Assembly (NCBI GenBank): GCA_916610825.1 | Contig: OU744451.1 | Span: 6,100,345-6,164,344 of the forward strand | DNA from: Haliclystus octoradiatus | Lineage: Eukaryota > Cnidaria > Staurozoa > Stauromedusae > Haliclystidae | DNA length: 64,000 bases | Direction: 5' to 3' | Shown here: piece by piece, positions 13,119-25,669 of the stretch | How the letters are laid out: each line of letters begins with the position of its first letter | How positions within the stretch are numbered: the stretch's first letter is position 1 | The notes under the pieces: generated by a model | Told to the model about the DNA's origin: nothing | The model's input: the letters and a program-made list of their open reading frames with translations, nothing else | The model's database searches: none | Program-made: the position numbers and the translations under genes

Positions 13119-13272
13119 CAGTCGAACTTGGTTAATATCCCACCTCGGGTAATATGGCCCCACAGAAAACTGATTTCTAATTTCTATTCTCCATACAAAC
13201 TCTGATAATCCTACCTCGTTTACTGTCCAACTTTTTATCTGTACCAGAGGGGATATTAAGCAAGTTCGACTG
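13119..13272. mobile_element. MITE with CAGTCGAACTTG inverted ends, TA-flanked
   Basis: The ends CAGTCGAACTTGGTTAATAT and ATATTAAGCAAGTTCGACTG are near-perfect inverted repeats flanked by TA. Non-autonomous Tc1/mariner-type, 154 bp. A related copy lies at 41565-41728. Confidence 0.8.
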
Positions 13273-14211
13273 TAATAGTTTTATGCTTACGCAATAAACA
13301 ATTAGACAAATAAACTAAAAAAAAAGACTTTTTTATTTTTTAGTTCATTTATCTGATGAAGTTACGTAAACATGAAGCTATTAGTAACAAGTATGAATAT
13401 GTAGTCTTCGACTCCTTTTATTATATTTAGCACTGTCAAATGATATCCAGCATTATTTTATGCTATTATTTTATGATAATATCTAATATATATAATTATA
13501 TATAATTTATATATATTAACTATAGAGGTTTCAAACTAGTAGAGCATATAATGTTGTTGTTGTTGTTTATTTGTCAAAAATACTGACCGGATTATATAGG
13601 AAAGTAAAACTTCCACTTACATATATCCTTTAAATTACACAAAGAAAGCATAAAATTAAAATGTGTTAATTGTGTTAATTATACTAGTAGTTCATATATA
13701 TTGTCAATTAACTTTGCATAAGGCATTTAGATCAACAGTGTTCAATTTTGATTTGAAGGAAATTATAATGATTTGGAGGTTACCACAATGTTAATGTTAA
13801 TGAACTATAAAATAATGTATTCTATAAGAAACTTTCGTACTTCTCCGAAATTAGTTAAGAAACAGAATTTTTTCTATGAAAACGAAATTTATTTCTATTT
13901 TATTTCAATCCAGTAGATTTGTAATGCATGATTTCCATCCGTTCTGTTGGTTATAGGCCCTGGGGGCTAGGCTATGTAGAGAAACAATACCTTACCTATA
14001 AGTGCTGTATACTTTATTGCAGTTCAATAATATGTTAACTTTAGTTAGATTTTTTTTTCGCTTTTATACATCATCGTGAAACTGTTTTGTTTCTAAAATC
14101 CTATGAAGTTTAACTTGAATAAAAAGCTTTTATTACAGTACTATAATATTGTAAAAGGTTACTGATCACACATAGGGCTCAATGCAACAAGTAAACTGCA
14201 GAGCTTAGATA

Positions 14212-14363
14212 ATAATAATAGTCAGAAAATCAGACAATCATATTTGCTAATTCACGTTTCACGCCGGAGCGATCATCAGGATAGTTTTTTGCCTGATGAT
14301 CGCTCCGGCGTGAAACTTGAAGTAGCAAATATGACTGTCTGATTCTCTGACTATTATTGTTAT
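14212..14363. repeat. Foldback element with conserved GC-rich core
   Basis: Two arms of about 70 bp (14212-14280 and 14291-14363) are inverted repeats around a 10-base loop. The inner part (TTTCACGCCGGAGCGATCAT and its complement) pairs perfectly. Partial relatives with TTTCAC...GCGATCTTCAGAC occur near 23030, 31660, 39690 and 42940-43080, so it is a dispersed family. Confidence 0.8.
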
Positions 14364-17300
14364 TTTGTATTATATAGTTTGCTTGGCTTCTTACAAAATA
14401 CATGTACATATATATACGAGTTTTATAGTTGTTGATGTTGACAATGTTTCTGCTACCAAATCAGCTGCGGTTATCTAACAAGACGTTCAAAATAGCATCT
14501 ATTCATGTATAAAGGGTATTCAAGGCTAGCGTTGTTGTGAGAAAATGCGTCTAAAAGTGGACGGAATAACATTCTGCAGTACAAGGCGTACAATTCAATG
14601 AACGCTATTTTCATTTCGAGTTATTCGAAAACAGATACATATACACTGTGAAGAAAACAACTTTTAATTTGGGAGGGGTTGGCCAAAGAGTATTTTCATG
14701 ATACGTGAAATGGGCTTTTTGAATATCATGATTCCGAGAAGTTAGTAATATCCTAAATCAATGTTGCCGAAGTCCGTGAAATTCACCCTCTTGGGGGGAA
14801 GGTAGATATAGATCATGTTTCAAATATCATTTAAATTAGTTGTGATACAAAATCTTATAAATATTTTTAAGGAATGAGAAGCGATCTTGTTTCGTAATCA
14901 ATTCCATCTAACCATAATTGTATAGATAGAAACAGAACTATTAAAAGAATTAAACTACTTTAAACAAAATCTAGAAGATACCTATAGAAATAAGAGGCTA
15001 TCCTGCCTCGTACTCGATATGCTCTCCCAACATGGACCATCAGAGTATAGACCACGGCCCTCTAGAGAGGTTGCATACTACACTTTAGGGCCTTCCATCA
15101 GGCCCAGGCATGCTAAACTATGAGCTAAATGAGACAAGGGGACAATTGTGCCTTCAATCGTACTGAGCCTGACATGATGTTTTTCCAGTGGGTAATCACA
15201 CGGTACATGATCCCAGCTGAATGGTTGTGTTGGTTGCTAGTGGCAACAATGACCCGTTCAACTCAGTTTCTTCGTAACCTGCCAGAGACAACTGGTGATT
15301 TTCACGTAAACGAAAAAAAAGGTGATTATTTATCAGCAATGTATTCCATTTCGAAATTAACTATTATTCTATCGACCACACACACTCAACATGGCATCAC
15401 AATCTTACTGCGTTGCATTTAATACCGATTTAATACCACATAACTGCAGCAATACTAAATGCAAACTAATTGGTATCACTTGAAGTAATCGATATTGAAT
15501 ACGAAGGAAGTTCGCAACGCACGCATTGCAAAATTGCAGTTAAATGCTTAAAACAGAATTATAATTAATTGAAATCTAAAGAGGTAAGAACAGAGTAGTT
15601 GTTTCAATATAGTAAATAATATAAATTATAGTTAAAAGTATTATTAAACTAATCAACAATCTCAATACACTAAAAGACTATAAATGTAGGTTGAACGGAT
15701 CAATGAGCACACGGCCAAAAGTTAAAAAATCATTAAAAAGATATATTTTATATGATACCGCAATTTGGACTTAATAATTTCAAACATATATTTCTTTATT
15801 TAATGGAGCTAATATAGAGAAAACAACCTCCATATATAATGAAAAGCAATTTTTATTGGCAATAATAATAATAAGTAAGATCATCAATTAAAATTAGCGC
15901 GTTTTTAATAACTTGAAAATTTAATTATTTTGTAAAGATATATAATCTGAAGATCTATTTCATAGCTTGATCTGAAAAAAGATTCGCACAATTGATAACG
16001 ACTTACACAACTTTACACAAGTCTATAGCTATAGAGTCATGATATTTGCATAATTCGCACTATAATAATCAACTATGAATACTTGAAAATAAAGATTTAT
16101 TATTATTGTATAATAAACGTATATATATATCATATTTAAAATTAATTACCTATAAGAAAGATATAAAAAGATATATATATATTTCAGACATTATAGATGA
16201 GTTAATAATAGCGACAGTTATTTGTTCTCCCGTTATCTCTTGATTTTTAAACTAGGCTATGATGATCTAAGATAAACCGTTGCTGATCTAAAATACAATA
16301 CCGTTTAGTGTAGATCAATAGTTGTCCTATTATGTCTATTATCTACTACACCTGTTACCATCAACTTAAAATGGTTTAGCTTATACGTTATTTCAATCTT
16401 AATGTCATGTTATATATCTTTAAAAAAGTATCGTGGATCGGAAATCCATGCTTTGAATTATCCACTGTTTGATTTAGACATTGTTTTAAAGTATTTTTAT
16501 ACACTTGCTAATTGCTTTGTAAGTCCGCTTGAATATATCTTATTGTATTAATAACAATTGAACGCACATCGAACGATATAACAGTACACGAAGATATCGC
16601 ACGACGACGCCCAGCATCGTCACATCATGGTCACATCAGATATGAAAGAACAAATTCTGATAATAGACTCAAATGAAGGATATGCAGATAATTTATTATT
16701 GAATTCAAATGTCTAAAATAAAACTTACTCTAGAATTCATTAAGTCCCCCGTAATTCGGAATTTTTTAGACGGGGGTATGCCGTTTTCAAAAATAGAGGA
16801 AAACCATAAAATTTCATTAATATACATCGCAGGCATTGCAGCAGACAAGTACTTCTTTCTGGCTATTAGGTTAGCCATCATTAGTACTGCTCAGTGAACA
16901 AAAGGAACTGACTTCACCTGTTATAGCTAGGTCAAGATGAGTTAGTCAATGTGGTGAAAACTTCACAACATGAAAAATTCATCTGTGTCTTGCCAGAGTG
17001 CTCAAACTACCAAAGTAGTGAGCATTGCACAACGCAAATAGTATAGACAAATCCCAAGTCAAGTGTAGCCAAATTAATTAATACTTTACATCGTATTTAA
17101 AAATGGGTTTGTGAGCCCTGAGTGAATGTGTTGCTATGCGGATATAGATAGATAGATCATATGATTATTTTAAACACATTTAAGATACAAAATTACAAAT
17201 ATATGATAACACGGAGACAAATATGATATGTACATATTATATAGGCTGATATATAATTATTCGTATCTCATATATTGTTGAAAAAAAGAGTTATATTTTA

Positions 17301-19662
17301 ATATTTTGTAATGGTTTTTTTAGTGAACTGATCAGATTCACATGGGAGGCGGTTGTAACAATAAAATAATTGTAAAATAATAGAATATAATATATTCAGG
17401 TGGTTAATTGTATGACTTAGATGACGGATCAGATGAGAACTGAGATTGCGGCAGTCTCAGTATTAGGGCCTATCAGCTTGATCGTAAACTGATATATCTT
17501 TCAAATATTAAACTAGTCAAAGAAGACACAATCTTGATCTTAAAAAGTTTTTAGCTATACGTATAAAAAATGAAATTTATACCGTTATGTTGTTTAGATG
17601 TCGGCATTTTGTATGAAATGAAACGAATAATGGATTGTAGCTAATTAAATAATCCGTTCTATTGAAATCATTAATTATCTAGGATAAACTGCAACATAAA
17701 GTAACACCATGTGGCAGCTATAAAACATTTTAACTAAACAAACTTAACAGTGAAAATGATATACATATTATATATATATTTGTTTTAAATGAGGTGATCA
17801 TATCATCAGTTCATAACCATAGAATATAAAACGGTACCGCCCCTCCTTTTACCACTTCCCGATGAAGAGTTATGAGGCACCCATAGACCGTTGTATATAC
17901 TGCATCAAGGGTTATAATAGATGACCTGTTAGAAAAATCAAAAGTCATTGGCGTGCTACTGGTAACAGCGCGTTGAACGGATCATCGATTGCTCATGCCT
18001 CAACGTGGCCAATAGAACAGACGCATTGACTTCCGTTGATATTGATAAATTCGAATCTAGAAGCAACGTGGCCTACCTGCCAGTTATGTAAAACAGATCA
18101 TCAATTATTATCATTGTGACGTCATTTGCAATGTCTGATATTATACACTGAATATGCAATATGGATATTTTACACATTGTACTGTATTGAAAAATAGAAC
18201 GAGGGACACGCGAGGCAAACATTTCCTTGTTTGCCTTTGCAAATGTCATCCTGTCAACAATAAACTGCGTAATGCAATTCTATAAGAGTACCATTGTCAA
18301 AAATTGATGGATAGTCAATAAAGAGTGCTTAGCATTTATTAGATGTGATCATAACAGTGCCGTTTAAAGTGATTCCATATCAACATACAGATAGCTAAAC
18401 TATAAGACAATGCATTCGCTCTTAATCAGATTATATATAAATCGTTCGTTCTTGTTGCGTCCCGTTCGAGAATATCTCATGTGAATGTGTAGATATGCGT
18501 AAAGGAAAATCAACGACCATAGAAGAGTTACCAGTATATATCACAGACACTAGCAAACCTATGGTCACTAGTCAAAACTAGTATAACAAGTACCGTAACA
18601 AGTATTAACAAGTATTAGCAAGTATAAATGAGATAAATTGCATTTTTCAGATCAGTCAACGTAATCTTTATGATTTGCCATGATGTATTCTAAGAACAAA
18701 AAAAGATGCGGTTGCATATGGTATAATGTTGTATGCGCATGAAGCATAGAAAAGATATTAATTGCAGTAGTTTACAGACAGGCATTTAATATTATCTTGC
18801 GATAAAAATATGGAATATGACATAGAAAATAAAGTTTCGGTTTAATAGCATTGACAATGAAAGCGATTTGGATTTCAAAAGGAGATTACCATAGATCAGA
18901 GAGATTGTTCATTTGACATTATGTAGACAATCCATGGACTGGCTTACCATTTCACAAATCAGAAATTAAAAAAATTTTATAACAAAGTTATGAAAGCGAA
19001 GTCAGCTGGAGTTCTATAGCTAATGAGATACTTAACGATATTATATTGTAATTTAATGGTCCATTGCTATCATTAACAGCCATGCTGACTGAATAAGAAT
19101 AGGCACTCGCTCGTTTGTTTGAAAACATTGCCAATTAAGATTTCTATTGATACAATAGGAGAAGCGTGCCGGAGGCGTACACATCATTATTCATCCTTAA
19201 AAACATTAATTTATTGTCAGTACTAAGTCTCGATCTACTATATATATATTCATAATTATTATACCATTTGATTATATAGAAATTATAATTTCCAAGAAAT
19301 GTACAAATTATAAAAAAAATATAATTTGAGATTGCATGAACGATTGCTCAATATATGTATTTGAATCTCATAACAACAATTTATTTTTTTGAGGCATTAT
19401 CTTAATTACCATCTCGGAAAATGCCTGGGTTTCCCAGGTAATTAATTTGCAATGAATGATCATGCGTTAAAAAATGGTTGCTACGCAAATAGAGACATTT
19501 ATTACAATAGACTTGTTTGTTGCATTTAAATTTAAACATGCTTGATTAATTGATCGATGTATCCCCTTTCAAAAATGAAAAAATCACGTTTTACAATGCA
19601 AAATGGATCATTGCCTCCCTAATGCAAAAGGCCATATCCCGCGTGTTTAACTCTTGCTTTTC

Positions 19663-19800
19663 ATTGGCTCATTCATATGACATCCTGATATGTGATTGGT
19701 TCTTTTACTTGCACGTGTTTTCGTTTACTATTACACCTGTTGGTCTTTTTTCCCAGGACTCCAATCACCATATATATACCGCGCCACCAGTCAAGAGTCT
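19663..19800 (+). promoter_or_regulatory. Candidate core promoter of the PRDM13-like gene
   Basis: Two inverted CCAAT boxes (ATTGG at 19663-19667 and 19695-19699) lie 32 bp apart, about three helical turns, followed by an E-box CACGTG (19712-19717) and TATATATA (19771-19778). Initiator-like sequence follows near 19793-19811. This would make the large exon the first exon. The competing reading is that TTTTTTCCCAG ending at 19756 is a splice acceptor and the motifs are chance. Confidence 0.4.
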
Positions 19801-21852
19801 AACACAAGTCAGTTGAGCAGAGAAGGTGAAGAGAGCACACCGTATAGTCAACAGGCGTCCTCAAATCCACAACAACAGAGTTTGCATCCAATTAAACCAA
19901 TTACGCATTATCCACAGAAGCAAGGAAGTAACGATTTACCTGGTAAAATTACTGCAACCGAGCAAGCGGATCGCAATTGGTTAGATTTTAAATTTCCAAA
20001 TGCATTGGTCGCCCACTTGACTTGCGATCACCTTGACAACGCATCATCATTTTCACAAGGCTGTTGCCATCATCGATCGTGTGCGTCGCCACCATTCACT
20101 GCTTTTGCATCTGATACAGCAGCGCAAGAAGGCCAACTATCACCTAGTAATAACAGTGTTAATAATAATACAATGACGATGTTTATGCATTCTGCAGCAA
20201 CCGACCATCAAAGCTTAGTACCACCACCATTATCAAAAGCAGATGCTGCAACTATATTATCTATGAAAGAAGAAAGATTTGCAAGAGATGCACATTTATT
20301 TGATAGCGGAGAAACAGACGATGAAGTGAGAGATGAGAAAACATTTTATAATTTAACAACAGTATCATGTGCTGCTAATGGCTTTGGTGGATTATTAGGT
20401 AGCAGTACCAATAGTAATGAAGAAGACAGTCCACCACCACCACAACCTCAACATCATATAACGCATACACACCATCAGCCAGCGATGAGTAATGGACATA
20501 ATAATCATTATGCTGGTAGTAATTACGGTGGATCTAATTGGAACAATTTATTAAACAGTTTTACAAGTAACAATGGAAATGCAATACCTAACAATGGTAT
20601 TAATAATATGGCTGCACCGTCATCAGCAAATAACTTTTCATTTAATTTCTCAAACTTTAGCGGTGATTCTGTCTTCTCATTTAAAGAAACTCCAAGTCAT
20701 GGGATACACTCATTAAGTCCACAACCAACATCATCAGCTAGTTATTTATGCTCTAATGGTTTATCTAAAGTTAATCAATTATCACCGTTACCATTAGGTG
20801 ATCCAACTGGCGATGTAAGAAGCAATAAAAGTTCACCTGGATCTGTACTGACCCCTTTAACACCACTCGGTCACACTGGAGCATTATCTTCATTTACTGC
20901 AGACGCATTCAATTTAAGAGATGTCGGCAAAGGCAGATTTAGTCCGCCACCACAGCAAGTACATTCATCATTAACATCAGCTAATTATGGTAATTATGGT
21001 GTATCGTCTTATAACAATTTCAAATCGAATGATTATATGAACGCCGCGAATAACACACCTCAAGACTGTCAATCAGGTGCAACGCAATCAACTTTGGGTT
21101 TAATTCGTAGCTCTAGTTTTTCAGATTTAAACAACGCAAGATATAGTACAACGCCACCAGAATTTGGTGGACACAATCAAATGGATATATTAGCAAATTC
21201 AGCAATGTATATGCAACAACCAAGAGGAATATGTAGTCCTACTATGAATCCATTTATGAAATACGGTAATTACAGTGGCAATGGAAACAACACATGTAGT
21301 AGCAGTGGTGGTGGAGGCAATAACGGACAATACAACGGTAATAGTGCATTTACAAGTAATGTAAATTCAATGTTATTTAATCAAGATCATCATAATACAG
21401 GATTAGGTGTTAATATGAATATTAATATGAACGGTGGAATGATGCCTACCTCAAGTCAAGGACAAACTCATGAATTATCACCTTCATCTATTGGCTTAAA
21501 TCAATCATCACAAATATTACAAGAAAAAATTAAAAACGGTTGTAATGAGGATATTGTTAATGATTTAAATTCTAAGAAAGTTGGTAGTAAAGGATATTTA
21601 TGTGAGCTATGCGGTAAAATATATACAAGAAAATATGGTTTGAAAATTCATATGAGAATTCATACTGGTTATAAACCGTTGCGATGTAAATATTGTCAAA
21701 AAAGGTTTGGCGATCCAAGCAATATGGCAAAACACATTCGATTACATGCTGTTGGAGATACACCATATAAATGTCAGTATTGTGGCAAAGTTTTAGTACG
21801 AAGAAGAGATTTAGATAGACATATTAAATCGCGCCATCCGAACGGACAATGA
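19757..21852 (+). CDS. PRDM13: PRDM13-like zinc-finger transcription factor, large 3' exon
   Basis: Probable nuclear transcriptional regulator; PRDM13 in vertebrates works in neural cell-fate choice. The last 85 or so residues hold three C2H2 fingers (about 21595-21663, 21679-21750, 21766-21837). They match vertebrate PRDM13 very closely: [22 protein letters not shown] linker, FGDPSN in finger 2 and [11 protein letters not shown] in finger 3, ending SRHPNGQ. Upstream are about 600 residues of low-complexity sequence rich in Asn, Ser, Gln, His and Pro. The PR domain and the first finger of vertebrate PRDM13 are not in this exon. The start given is the CAG acceptor at 19754-19756 (exon would join in phase 1); the open frame begins at 19696. 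If the gene instead starts here, the first in-frame ATG is 20173, giving 559 residues. Identity of the fingers is sure; gene structure is not. Confidence 0.85.
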
Positions 21853-22142
21853 TATCAAATATTATATAATTATAGATAATATATATAGTAATAATAATGC
21901 AGTTTTAAAATTATTATTTAATATAATGTAAATAGAAATATTATTAGAGAGATATTTATTATTTAAGTTTAGAAAAATGTAAAAATTGTACAATTCTCTA
22001 ATGGGGTTTTTTTCAAAGATATTATTCTTATCAAATGCAGATAGAAAAAAAAGATATTGATCAATGCTTAATTCTTTTGTTTCCATGGTCTCGCCCATTT
22101 TAATTTTAAGATTGCCCGTTTTATCTTAACATGTAGCCGAAA
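21853..22142 (+). other. 3' UTR of the PRDM13-like gene
   Basis: Very AT-rich sequence between the stop codon and the first AATAAA. No other feature seen. Confidence 0.55.
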
Positions 22143-22148
22143 AATAAA
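22143..22148 (+). promoter_or_regulatory. Polyadenylation signal AATAAA
   Basis: First canonical AATAAA downstream of the PRDM13-like stop codon, 290 bp after it. Confidence 0.55.
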
Positions 22149-23982
22149 ACTTCTACTATCTAGATAATAAACAGACAATGATCGAAGAAAGATGTTTATG
22201 GTGTTAACAGACTATCAACTATATAGTATCATTATGAGCAGTCCGTCCGTAACAGGTTATTAGGCTAGCAAACATTTTTAAGAGCGGGTGAACTTCATTA
22301 ATGAATAACTATATCGTTGATTACGTGCAATATATAGTGAGATGGATAGTTGGCAACGTTTGCCATGGGAGAAAGCCGCTCTTGACAGCATCATTAATTA
22401 TGCAGTAGAATCTATTTGACGGAATAGTGAATGAAGCGTATCCAGCCACCAGTACTATTCAGTATGAAGACGCACGTGGAGTTAAACGAATAACAAGTCA
22501 GCGACTGAAATCTAAATATCGTGCATGCTATATTGTATATATCACTAACATATAGTATATTATAAAAGTTAAAAGTTGAATGATGTATCAGTTCTTATGT
22601 TTCATCTATAACAATCGAATGATGGCGAAGTGACCTTCCAACAGCAACAACAACAATAATAATATTAATAACGGTATATATTATAATAATAAATTAAAAA
22701 TTTAATTATGTTGAGTGTAAAATCAGATACACATATGTATATGAAGGTGCTCAATGTTAGGTAAAACCATAGATTATAGATTTAATTATGTTGAGTGTAA
22801 ACTTAGATACACATATGTATATGAAGGTGCTCAATGTTAGGTAAAACCATAGATTATAGATTTAATTATGTTGAGTGTAAACTTAGATACACATATGTAT
22901 ATGAAGGTGTTCAATGTTAGGTGAAACCATAGATTATAGAATACAGAGCATGTAGAAACAGAGCATTATAGAATAAGAGACAAAGAATCAGAGGCAACAG
23001 CCTTTTTCCGTTACTCAGAGTTTCACACGTTTAATTGCGATCTTCAGACGGTGGTTTACATTATAAATAGTGTATTCGAATATTCCAAATTCAGATTCTC
23101 ATCCAAAGGTTAATTACTTAAAATGCATAAATAATAGCATAATAATTAGTGATTATATAACGAGCAATCTGTTTGTGTCACTTTCATGAAACAGGTGTGA
23201 TGACGTAATTTACGATTAATTAATTACGTCTATCATATGGTATTGACTATTAGATCTTTAGTAACTATGTTAATATTTATTAATGAACTAAGCCTTATGG
23301 TAATGTGACAGTCATGATATTGACAATGTCCAAAATGGAATGACACATCTTACATAATACTTCTAATATCAAAATACACGTACGATATTGAATCGAAGCG
23401 TTGCTAAGACAAATTTAATATCTCTCAGCACTCAGTGCTAACGTTACAAAATTAAAATAAATAAGAAAAGCTTATGAAGATGAAAATTTAAATCAACAAA
23501 TGTTAGCTTGACAATGGACCCAGCTGGTGTCTAGATCTGCACCGTGAAAACTTAATACCCATCAGCTAAATCATGGCTAAATAGAACGCTATTAAAACGT
23601 GTAGATTATATCATTAATTAACTTTGTATCTTTCCAAAATGTTCTTAATTTATGTATTTTTGTTTTACAATACCTCGAATATTTGCATCGATTACGCACG
23701 CTATGATGAGTATCGGTATGTTTACTAATTAATATACTCAGTATCTACTGCAATATTGGCAGTTTATCTAGATTGTACGCATGCGCATTGCACTGTGACT
23801 TATCGTTATCGTCGTATTTTAATTTCAAAACCAAACAATAAAAATAAATCTCCAAATCAAAAAAAGTTTTTTATATAACTGAATTTTAGACTCAAGTATG
23901 TTACTACTAATTACTGCATTACTTTTTGAGTTAAAATTGAAACTTGCAACTACCGTCCGGTTGCAACAAAGAGGAGTTCTTA
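22149..23982. other. Intergenic between PRDM13-like gene and ALKBH2
   Basis: AT-rich, no exon recognised. It contains the 80-bp triplicate (22701-22940) and a partial copy of the TTTCAC...GCGATCTTCAGAC repeat near 23030. Confidence 0.4.
22701..22940. repeat. 80-bp unit in three tandem copies
   Basis: Exact 80-bp period: 22701-22780, 22781-22860 and 22861-22940, each starting TTTAATTATGTTGAGTGTAA. The copies differ at only a few positions. Each contains the palindrome ACACATATGT. Confidence 0.95.
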
Positions 23983-24361
23983 GGGACCGTTCATTATTTA
24001 TATCACGGGGAGTGGTGTGGTACCGAAGAGATTGGGGGAAAACTAGCTTTTGATTGATGAAAAAGGGGGGGGTAATTTTTTTTAACTTGTTTTTTAAAAG
24101 GTAGGCCAGTCCAGTAGTAGCTATAAAATATTCATTTTATTTGAAAAGTATTCAAGAAAATAAAAATAAAACATATTTGTTTCCTGTCACATCTTTTCTC
24201 TTTGTCTCTCAAGATCGGCTGTTTTTAAACAAGATTAAAGTATTTGGGGGGGGGGTGGATAATTTATTTTACTTCCATTTGAAAGGGTGGGTAAGAAAAC
24301 AAAATTCAGAGAAATTCAGCTCTCTTCGGTACCCCCCGTGGATCAAATAACCAACGGTCTC
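23983..24361. mobile_element. Harbinger-like MITE with TTA target duplication
   Basis: Inverted ends begin GGGACCGTTCATTATTT on the left; the right end reads AAATAACCAACGGTCTC. TTA flanks both sides (23980-23982, 24362-24364), a 3-bp duplication of PIF/Harbinger type. The interior carries G runs and no clear frame. Confidence 0.65.
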
Positions 24362-24660
24362 TTAATTTGCACGCTCAATTTGTTCCGTGGCTCAATTTGA
24401 AGCATAATTACATCACCCGATCTACTTTGACTACGCGCCCGCCTGCATATAATCATGATATAATCACATATCCAAGTAAAATTTCCTTTTAAGGACATTC
24501 TGGTTAAAAAAATTATTAGCAAAATTAATGAAGAAATTATAGAGAGCTATGGTTACATCACTCAGACAGGAGTTCAAATGAAAGTACTATAAATAAATTA
24601 ACGTGCTATTTATAGGTCCACCACGAGACTGTTACATGAGGCTGTTACAAAAAGCCTGCA

Positions 24661-25470
24661 ATGCAATATAAAAATAGAAATGTAGAATTTAATACATTGA
24701 ATAAACTAAGTCAACTAAAGGCACAAAGTAGACTAATTTTCATTAATAATGATATTAAACCCAAGACTGGATGTAATAGAACGTATCAGTTTGAAAGAAT
24801 AATATTGACAATGACCGATACATGCCTTGAAGTTGTGCCTGATGTACAACTGCAGACTATAACAAACAAACAACTCAGCTTGAAATATGGTAAAATATTT
24901 TCTGATAATTCATCAGATGCTATATTTCGTACTTTAGATACGCAGGTTTCATGGAAGTCTGATTGTTGTGTTAAAATATTTGGGAAAGATGTAAAGATAC
25001 CGAGGCAACAGTGTTGCTTTGGTGACCACGGACTGTCTTATTCTTTTTCTGGTGTAAGACGAGATGCGTTGCCATGGACACCATTTATATTAGAACTGAA
25101 GGAAGCCATTGAGAAATATGCAAATTGTAATTTCAACTTTTTGTTGGCAAATCGATACAAAAACGGGGAAGATTATGTTGGGGAACACCGTGACAATGAA
25201 AAAGACTTAGATGAAAATGCGCCTATCGCCTCTGTATCATTTGGTCAAACAAGGGACTTCTACTTTAAACATCAAAGCGAACGAGGTGCGAAGAATAAGA
25301 ATCAAGATTCAATCCCAAAAGTAACGATTCAATTAGAATCTGGGAGTCTCCTATTGATGTTGTATCCAACGAATCAGTTCTGGTATCATGCATTACCAAA
25401 GAGAGCTGTTTCTCGTTGCCCATCCCCAAGGATCAATCTTACATTTAGAAAAATAGTACTTAAACAATAA
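24661..25470 (+). CDS. ALKBH2: DNA oxidative demethylase ALKBH2
   Basis: Fe(II)/2-oxoglutarate dioxygenase of the AlkB family that removes 1-methyladenine and 3-methylcytosine from double-stranded DNA in the nucleus. 269 residues in a single exon; human ALKBH2 has 261. Visible: FGDHGLSYSFSG (120-131), NRYKNGEDYVGEHRDNE (164-180) with iron ligands His176 and Asp178, ASVSFGQTRDFYF, the distal iron ligand His243 in FWYHALP, and Arg257 with the RINLTFRK 2-oxoglutarate-binding end. All key residues are present. The N-terminal 75 residues are unlike the human protein. An in-frame stop at 24637 makes ATG 24661 the first possible start; Met51 is an alternative. The gene is tail-to-tail with ZC4H2, 199 bp between stop codons. 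Confidence 0.93.
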   Translation: MQYKNRNVEFNTLNKLSQLKAQSRLIFINNDIKPKTGCNRTYQFERIILTMTDTCLEVVPDVQLQTITNKQLSLKYGKIFSDNSSDAIFRTLDTQVSWKSDCCVKIFGKDVKIPRQQCCFGDHGLSYSFSGVRRDALPWTPFILELKEAIEKYANCNFNFLLANRYKNGEDYVGEHRDNEKDLDENAPIASVSFGQTRDFYFKHQSERGAKNKNQDSIPKVTIQLESGSLLLMLYPTNQFWYHALPKRAVSRCPSPRINLTFRKIVLKQ

Positions 25471-25521
25471 GAACATCATTGAAAACGATATACAGTATGT
25501 CTCTTTTATATATTTACCTCA

Positions 25522-25528
<7 letters not shown>

Positions 25529-25556
<28 letters not shown>
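25529..25556. repeat. (CA)n microsatellite
   Basis: About 14 uninterrupted CA dinucleotides just after the ALKBH2 stop, within its probable 3' UTR. Confidence 0.9.
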
Positions 25557-25557
<1 letters not shown>

Positions 25558-25604
25558 TATAGTTAGCTTATCTACATTTGTATGTATCATTACCGTATTA
25601 TAAA

Positions 25605-25620
25605 TTTAATAATAATTAAA
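25605..25620. promoter_or_regulatory. Overlapping candidate poly(A) signals of ALKBH2 and ZC4H2
   Basis: ATTAAA on the minus strand (25605-25610) lies 60 bp after the ZC4H2 stop, and ATTAAA on the plus strand (25615-25620) lies 145 bp after the ALKBH2 stop. If both are used, the 3' ends of these convergent genes overlap. No AATAAA was seen for either in the gap. Confidence 0.4.
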
Positions 25621-25669
25621 ATAATTACAATGTTTTACCTATCTACAATCTGTATCAAATTTCAAGTCT

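Larger units (their letters stand above)
10082..19662. other. Gene-poor stretch upstream of PRDM13-like gene
   Basis: About 9.6 kb, very AT-rich, with no exon I can support. It holds a MITE (13119-13272), a foldback (14212-14363), a near-tandem repeat (11580-11935), two same-direction copies of a short repeat containing TTTTCAAAAATAGAGGAAAA (12105-12300 and 16735-16830), and AT microsatellites near 13.5 and 16.1 kb. I looked specifically for PR-domain exons (WIGL, GEELxVWY, a CxxC finger) and found none. A large quiet flank is usual for developmental transcription factor genes, so enhancers are likely here. Confidence 0.45.

Noticed and set aside
15129-15422. 97-codon plus-strand frame in the gene-poor region
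   Set aside because: Less AT-rich than its surroundings but the peptide matches no family I know and no splice pair could be assigned.
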